Under the pieces are notes generated by a model. It did not search any database. It was not told where the DNA came from and saw only the letters and a program-made list of their open reading frames with translations. DNA of 64,000 nucleotides from Periplaneta americana. Lineage: Eukaryota > Arthropoda > Insecta > Blattodea > Blattidae. The stretch spans positions 100,009,001 to 100,073,000 of the forward strand of contig NC_091117.1 in the NCBI RefSeq assembly GCF_040183065.1, read 5' to 3'. The position numbers and the translations under genes are program-made. Shown piece after piece: positions 58,018 through 64,000 of the stretch; the first letter of the stretch is position 1, and each line of letters opens with the position of its first letter.

Positions 58018-59085
58018 GTATTGTGAAATATATTTCTTCTTTTAAATCATGTGGTTTAGTGGAAATAAGAAGATAACTCTGAACTTATCGAAGTTCAGAT
58101 TTCTCGTGTTTATTTAGCGGGTGTTCACATTCTGGAAAGTCAGTGGTAGTTATGGAGAAATCAGGAAAGTTAAATTTGGTCAAGGAAAGTCATGGATATC
58201 GTTCTAATTCTTGAAAAGACAGGGAAATTTCCCCAATGATGAAAAAATGAGGGGAAAATTATGCTCTAACCTGCCGTAACCCAGGTTATAGCAGCACTTT
58301 TTTCAGGTGTGTGACACAAGTGAATTCACATGCTGTATGAATGTACTAGTACTTCTGCTTCAGTTGTGCAATATTTTTTATTTTTGTTCAGGTTTTCATT
58401 ATCAAATTTGAGAAACAATATCATCATGGCTAAGCAGTGTATATTTTCCAGTTATCTTATTTCTAGTCTCTTCAATAATGGCTATTCCTAAAATCGGAAT
58501 CGAACCTTTTGGGGTGACAGAGTAACACTTGTTTTCTATCATGTTTTAACACTTTCCTGAAAAAAGTTACTTATAGTGTTATTCTTGGCAGCCATTCAAC
58601 TCTTGGTGTGTTGGTTTTTAATTAAAAAATTATTTTTTAATTTGCATGCAGTTCGTAAAATAAATTAGAAAGAAAAATGAAAGCCAGGAAGTGGAGAGAG
58701 CTAGGCCAGCTGTGGGGATGGTAGAGACTGGATTTCCTTGCTTTCTTTTTTCTGCAAAATAAAAATCATCCATAGTAGAGAGCTAAACATTCTTCATTCA
58801 GATTACTGGTTGGGCAGGGAAACGTAAAATTTTGGTCAGAGGAAGTCAGGGATTTTTTCTGTTTTGCAAATTGTAGTGGGCACCCTGTTTACATCTGTTC
58901 AGAAAGTAACGTAATGTTTAAATATTTTAAGATTAGATTATATGGCAGTATATTTAATTAAGCATTCCCCCTAGTATATTCAGCTGCCATATTGAAATTA
59001 TGCACCTTGTGAAGTCCAAAATAATCTTTCGATTTAAACTTTACATAGGAGAAGGTCATTATTGAAAGATTCATGATTATTTCAG

Positions 59086-59200
59086 GATATGCCAGAAAAT
59101 GATGAGTGCTTGATTCCTTTGGCTTTGAAGTCTTCAGAAAATCCATTTTGGGCTATAATTATGCTCGGAGGAGGTCATTTTGCAGCAGGAATTTTTCAAG
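59086..59200 (+). CDS. ANKZF1: ANKZF1/Vms1-like, VLRF1 domain exon
   Basis: This 115-bp exon is too short for most ORF lists. It reads DMPENDECLIPLALKSSENP, then FWAIIMLGGGHFAAGIFQG, matching the core strand GHFAGAIFQG of the release-factor-like domain. The acceptor is GATTATTTCAG and the donor is CAAG|GTTAGT. The first base fits the phase-0 end of the previous exon, and the last single base pairs with the next. Confidence 0.93.
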
Positions 59201-59415
59201 GTTAGTTGTAAGTTCAGTGTGACCTGATTCTACTCTCTATATAAAAAAGAAACGCATAAGCGTAAATACAATATGCTGCCCATATTAAAAATAATTTAAG
59301 CAATACAGAAAGAATTTTGATTTTTACATTTAACTTTTTGATGATTGATCAGCTGAAATTAATGAAACTGACTGAGGAACATGTAGCAATTTTGGTTAAT
59401 TCTAATTAATTTTTC

Positions 59416-59475
59416 ATTCATAGTTTTCTGCCCAAGCGCAAGTCTTTCACTGCAAACCAGAATTCTCCAATCTAG
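59416..59475 (-). mobile_element. Tiny LINE 3' stub (family C)
   Basis: CATAGTTTTCTGCCCAAGCG and TCTTTCACTGCAAACC are the inverse of the extreme 3' end of the LINE at 40735-41475. It sits in ANKZF1 intron 4. Confidence 0.8.
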
Positions 59476-59879
59476 TTAATATTTTGCTCTATTATTACAT
59501 ATCTGCAGGTTGCAGAAGAATAATTCGACCAACATTTTTTGTCAGGTTATAGATAGGGTCAAGGCAAGTAATAAAACCACATCCGAAAATATCACCCTTA
59601 ATCTCTACGGAGCATTGAATTTTTTTAAACAGGCAATCTGCTGTACACTGTTTCAATCTGTTTCTGCACTTTGCCTCATTATGCATGCAGGGCATTTTCT
59701 GTGGAGACACATACAAAGTGTTGTGCATGAGGTACTGGAGAGGACCTGTAGCAAGAAATGTTATTATTGCTGCAGACTCTATTAGACAAATCTCAACAAG
59801 CAAATAGACAGTTTATGCTGCGCCAGTATGCAGTGGATGCATGCATATAGGTTTAACAATTTTTGTGAATTTTACAATT

Positions 59880-60100
59880 TATTCATTCATTCATTCATTC
59901 ATTTAGTGTTCTGCCCAAGGACAGATCTTTCACTGCAGACCCAGCTTTCTCCAATCTTTACTATTTTCTGCCTTCCTCTTACAATCCTCATATGATCCAT
60001 ATATCTTAATGTCGTCTATCATCTGATATCTTCTTCTAGCCCTAACTCTTCTCCCATTTACCATTCCTTCCAGTGCATCCTTCAGTAAGCAGAATTTTAC
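59880..60100 (-). mobile_element. LINE 3' end (family C) with (AATG)n tail
   Basis: The minus strand reads CLLKDALEGMVNGRRVRARR, then RYQMIDDIKIYGSYEDCKRK and KDWRKLGLQ before the stop, nearly the same as the end of 40735-41475. The tail is the ATTC tract at 59881-59902. Confidence 0.88.
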
Positions 60101-60290
60101 AATAATCTATGGAAAACTTGTTGTGGTTGATTTTGTTAAATTTTTAATGTGACACTTGTTTCCATTCTTTATTAAGAATTTATTCAGAGAATTATAAGCA
60201 TGTGAAGTCGCGCACTTGATTCATCATAGATTAGATCTGCTTTAAACATCGAAGCCTATAATGTATCAACAACTTCAATGCCCTGGAATA

Positions 60291-60333
<43 letters not shown>
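60291..60333. repeat. (ATG)n microsatellite
   Basis: About 14 ATG units in ANKZF1 intron 4, immediately left of the plus-strand repeat copy at 60335. Confidence 0.95.
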
Positions 60334-61009
60334 CTTTTCTGGATATGGGTTTATTGTTAAAAATTCATGCCTAGACCCTATCCATTACCCCACAAAGCAT
60401 GTCGGTCGAATTTTTATGCACTATGTATGTAACTCTATCACTGAAAATTTGGATAATTTGATGTGAGAAGAGTAAATAAATGATGAATTTCAAATTGTTA
60501 TGATGGCTGGTTACTGACATAAAAATTTCCATTTAAATTATTTCTGCTAATAACAGAAAGTGATATGCATGTGTATAGTATCAGATACACGAAGATATAA
60601 TTATGTCATCAGCGTGCCTTGAAAATAAAAAAATGGTAACAATTGTGATTATTGATGTTGTTGTTTATGAATGAGGTCTGATGTTCTTAGGCTTTAAAAT
60701 TTGGCCCTTTGTACTCCTAACATTGAGGTAAAAGTTATAGGAGATAACACTTTGGATTTAAACCCACAAGATCCTCACTTTCATCTCTCTAACAAATTTA
60801 GGCCCAGAAAATTTGAAATTTGTTTGAGAGTACTGCTGAAGTATTGCAAATAAACGTTATCTATCTTCTAAATTAAAGGAATAACTATGTTGTAAGCTTA
60901 AAATTGAAATTCTGGATACACAGATAATTCACGTAAATGTTATTTTGAGTAATATCGACAAAGAAGAAGTTGAACATTTACTGCAACTTGAGCGTTTTTC
61001 TTAAATCAG

Positions 61010-61164
61010 GTCAGGATGTTCTAGTGCACAAGACATTTCACTGTTACACGGTGCGTGCACGTCAAGGCGGATCTCAGAGCTCCCGAGATAATCGAACTGG
61101 AGGAAGTCACCCAAAGAGTGCTGGAGCCAGTTTGCGTAGATATAATGAGGCAGCTTTGATACAG
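61010..61164 (+). CDS. ANKZF1: ANKZF1/Vms1-like, catalytic GxxQ loop exon
   Basis: It reads QDVLVHKTFHCYTVRARQGG, then SQSSRDNRTGGSHPKSAGAS and LRRYNEAALIQ. The family signature HKTF.RYTVR.KQGG.Q, then SAGA.LRRYNE, is complete. The Gln in GGSQ corresponds to the conserved catalytic Gln of the Vms1/ANKZF1 tRNA hydrolase that frees nascent chains from stalled 60S ribosomes; that role is known for the family and inferred here. Acceptor AAATCAG, donor ACAG|GTAATT, phase 0 at the end. Confidence 0.95.
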
Positions 61165-61594
61165 GTAATTGACTTTGTATGGTGGAGGATAAAAAATAAC
61201 TACAACTCTCTTATCCATTAATACAAGATAGACAAGAAACAAAATTCTTGGTAGCTATTGCCAGTTTTGATAATAAAATATGCATTTTTCGTAAGAATTT
61301 ATTTACTCTCAATAACAGCACTGTATTGTGGTAATGATTAGATTAGATTAGATTAGATTAAACATGGAATAGGAGTATTCTCTTTACGTTTGTAACACTA
61401 CATATTTTTTGTACACCCCCAAGATTTATTGTAGTAATGGACTGACGATTGAGATTGGCTGCTTGTCTCTTTTTCCTGCAGGAGGCATTGTGTCTTATGT
61501 TGTTATATGTGGAACTTGCATGATATAACTTTGATCTTGCTCGTCGTGGGATCTGTCGAATATATTATCTCATGGATCTTGTGTTTTACCTCAC

Positions 61595-61690
61595 ATAATC
61601 TTAGTAGTTCACTTGCCAGAACACGCACTTACAATGACTGCAGACCAGGTTCGAATTCCAGTGATGGCAGAATCGTATGCATGTTCACTA
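61595..61690 (+). repeat. Possible SINE head
   Basis: AGTAGTTCACTTGCCAGAAC and the B box-like AGGTTCGAATTCCAGTG suggest a tRNA-derived head. The repeat block starts directly after it. Confidence 0.4.
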
Positions 61691-63060
61691 TATCTATGAA
61701 CTTGGGAAAACAAATAAACACATCACAAAATATGTAATATTAAATAAAAATAAAATGCAAATTATTGCATGTCTAACATTTTAAATTTAAATAAAAGAAA
61801 TGGAAATCACAAAATTTTACTTGAGAACAGACACTAACTTCAAATGTCACTTAACCTGTAACTATATGTATGTACTGCATGCCCTACTGTTACAAATGAA
61901 CTAACTCCAAAACAATTCATTGGAAGGTGAATATCACTGTTTTATTATTAAAAAATGAGATACTGATACATAAATAAAATAGAAATATTTCTGTCATACA
62001 GTAAGCTCAATTCAAAGATCGTCAACACGAAATACAGTCGGTAAATATCTATATGGTATTACCAATTAACAAAAATTATAATTCATATTTTTAACAACAC
62101 GTGAGAGTTTGGAACTTTAAACACAAGTAAAAGTTTAGAATTTTTAAGAACTCCTGAAAGGATCATATTCAACCCTCAATTGGGAAAGATAAAAATAGTA
62201 CAGAGTGCAGTGATACGAAAGACCTTGTTTCCAATGTCAAGCAGAAAAATTAGAAAATATAGATGTCCACAAATACTGTCGGTATAGCAATTTTTTTTTT
62301 TATAAGAATTGATTTATACATGTTTCAAAATCTGTGTTCATATTGGCGATTAAGGTGGTGATGAATCATAGAAGTAAATTTCTAATCCGGTTTTTGCCTA
62401 TGTGACTGAGGAAAACTGAAAAACCCCACTCAGATTGGCCGGCTATTGAGTTTGAATCTGGGATCTTCTGAATGTGAGTCTTAAACATTACCATCTGAGC
62501 CATAGTGCTTGGTTGCAACAGTTTTAATTAATGAGTTCTTATTGGAATTCATAAACTGGTTGTTCTCGAAGTGTTCTGTGCGTCCACAGCACTCAAATGT
62601 TTTATTTTTTTATTTTTTTTTTTATTAAGTCCTCTTGCTGACTATTTATAAGCCATTTTTTACAGCTGAAATCATTACAACAGAATTTAACATAAAAATT
62701 AAACGAAATAGAAAGATAAAAATCCGAAACTTAACTGCGTTAGGAACACATGCTAAGCATAAACAAGTAGACCTACAGTATATGTATCTTTAAGGGAAGT
62801 GAAGAAATGCAATTCTGAGTTTCGTCCTTCATTGTTGCTGCAATTTACAACTGAACAGTAAGGTCCTTTTGAAACCTTCATTCTTCTAATACATCTTTCA
62901 CTTCTCTGTCATCACCATAACATAATATTATAAACAGCAGACTTTTCCATTAGTGTTACTTACCTGCTGCTTGGATCACTAGCATATGTGCGTGCATGTC
63001 CGTCTGGCAGGAAATATGGCCAAGTTTCCATATTGTATTAATACCTATACTGTGGTAATA
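61680..63060 (+). repeat. Compact copy of the dispersed repeat block
   Basis: It is collinear with the pieces at 4592-4815, 6830-7820 and 9290-9560 and lacks the gene-like core at 5398-6690. It ends AATACCTATACTGTG, inverse to the CACAGTAT at the left end of the other copy. It lies in ANKZF1 intron 5. Confidence 0.75.
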
Positions 63061-63469
63061 CCAAATTAAAATATATGTGTTATATATAACAATGTCACAA
63101 TTGAGTACGTAATGAAAAACTTATAAAATGATGATTAACCAATAATTTTCCATACAAATAGAGACGAAATATACAAATAAGCAAAGGAAAGATATGCAAA
63201 TAAATTCACATGAAGAAATGTATAATAAATATAAAATCATGTTTGAAAATACAAAATCACAAAGCTAGATTCGAATTCTAGCTGTTTGCTTGAGAAGCTG
63301 AGCTATAAATGTTACATGGAGGAACCAGTTTTGCTATGTACAAGATTAAGGCAAAATCGCATTGGCTTCGCCCATGATTTTTTTAAGGCTGTACAGGTGA
63401 CTGTTGATTATATGGAAGTGAAAATGTTGCATTAATATCTAAATTTGTTCTTTTCGTTGCTAATTGAAG

Positions 63470-63692
63470 CATGTCCAAGACATAATGGATTCTTGGTCAT
63501 CTCAACTTGGTAGCTGTGGTCTAATCCTATACCGTGCTGTTGGACACAATCGAAATGTTCTCTTCAGTGGACGAAATCCTCCTCTTAACAAGAATGATCC
63601 TCGTCTGCGCACTATACCGTTTGCTACACGACGTGCTACTTTCAGTGAGGTCAAACGTGTGCATGACATTCTTTCAAGTGCTGAAATGTATG
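63470..63692 (+). CDS. ANKZF1: ANKZF1/Vms1-like, end of the VLRF1 domain
   Basis: It reads HVQDIMDSWSSQLGSCGLIL, YRAVGHNRNVLFSGRNPPLN and DPRLRTIPFATRRATFSEVK. This matches human ILLRAPRSGRSLFFGGKGAPL and DPRL.DIP.ATRRPTF.E. The acceptor GCTAATTGAAG follows a T-rich tract, and the donor is TATG|GTAAGT, leaving one base. Confidence 0.93.
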
Positions 63693-63846
63693 GTAAGTGT
63701 AATTGTTTCCCTATAGTACTTGGGGAAGAATGTTTCTTTCTCTCAATAGGTGAGCAAATACAGCAAACAAGAAAGTTACTGTATATATTCCAAAGATAGT
63801 TGACATAAAATGTCATAAGACTGTTTTCCCTTCACATCAGATGATA

Positions 63847-63901
63847 TCTCTCTCTCTCTCTCCCTCTCCCTCTCCCTCTCCCCTACCTCCCTCTCTCTGT
63901 A
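63847..63901. repeat. CT-rich microsatellite
   Basis: CT and CCCTCT units just upstream of the last visible ANKZF1 exon. Confidence 0.9.
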
Positions 63902-63943
63902 CAGGGATAAAAACTGATAAGTCACGTTTTGTTGTTTTTACAG

Positions 63944-64000
63944 GAGAGAAGTTTAAAAGTTTCAAGACCAATTATATTATATTAGCTTTCGGTTATCATT
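63944..64000 (+). CDS. ANKZF1: ANKZF1/Vms1-like, next exon (cut by the window edge)
   Basis: After TTGTTTTTACAG the frame continues in phase as GEKFKSFKTNYIILAFGYH to the edge. Conservation is weak at this place in the family, so the exon is supported by the splice site and phase more than by similarity. The ankyrin repeats and VCP-interacting C terminus would lie beyond the window. Confidence 0.5.

Larger units (their letters stand above)
59500..60440. repeat. Inverted pair of a coding-like repeat
   Basis: The minus strand at about 59600-59510 (GDIFGCGFITCLDPIYNLTK, NVGRIILL) and the plus strand at about 60335-60430 (SGYGFIVKNSCLDPIHYPTK, HVGRIFMHYVC) are clear relatives at the residue level, in opposite orientation about 0.75 kb apart. 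The shared text G.GF..CLDPI..PTKHVGRI is not a family I can name. Confidence 0.6.

Noticed and set aside
1-64000. CRISPR arrays, operons, ribosome binding sites, bacterial insertion sequences
   Set aside because: The window is eukaryotic: GT-AG introns, SINEs, LINEs and eukaryotic DNA transposons; no regularly spaced short direct repeats of CRISPR type were seen.

Overview
The window looks like nuclear DNA of an insect with a large, AT-rich, transposon-filled genome. A hemimetabolous insect of the cockroach/termite kind is my inference; no single marker proves it. Genes are split by GT-AG introns of up to about 17 kb, and most of the sequence is decayed mobile DNA. I could piece together three host genes exon by exon with matching splice phases, none of which is a long open frame.

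Host genes. (1) A class I myosin, most like Myo31DF/MYO1D, runs on the minus strand: start exon at 18181-18093, then exons 908-802 and 256-61, and it continues beyond the left edge. Its first intron is about 17.2 kb. (2) An ARL6IP6-like three-pass membrane protein runs on the plus strand in three exons (18686-18908, 19241-19520, 21562-21655) and is complete at 198 residues. Its start codon lies about 500 bp from that of the myosin in head-to-head orientation, so the two probably share a bidirectional promoter. (3) An ANKZF1/Vms1-like ribosome quality-control release factor occupies the right end on the plus strand, with seven exons visible from 46636 to the right edge; the C-terminal part is outside the window.

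Layout. 1-18 kb: myosin intron 1, holding LINE 3' ends, a 146-bp tandem array, a decayed repeat block with a gene-like core, a PIF/Harbinger-like MITE, a second unknown gene-like pseudogene split by a LINE, and tRNA-derived SINEs. 18-22 kb: the divergent gene pair. 22-30 kb: sparse DNA with fold-back elements and SINEs. 30-38 kb: one LINE copy broken by five different insertions (piggyBac, truncated RTE LINE, hAT, mariner, MITE), each with a recognisable target-site duplication. 38-46.5 kb: LINE ends, an old Tc1/mariner-like transposase and a mariner carrying a LINE and a SINE. 46.6-64 kb: ANKZF1. Its first intron carries a nest: an integrase-type (Ginger/GIN-like) element with 171-bp inverted ends, a piggyBac inserted inside it, and a hAT element inserted just outside its right end.

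The host genes do not form a pathway. Every transposase or reverse transcriptase I could read is broken by stops, frameshifts, deletions or loss of a catalytic residue, so no element here looks autonomous.
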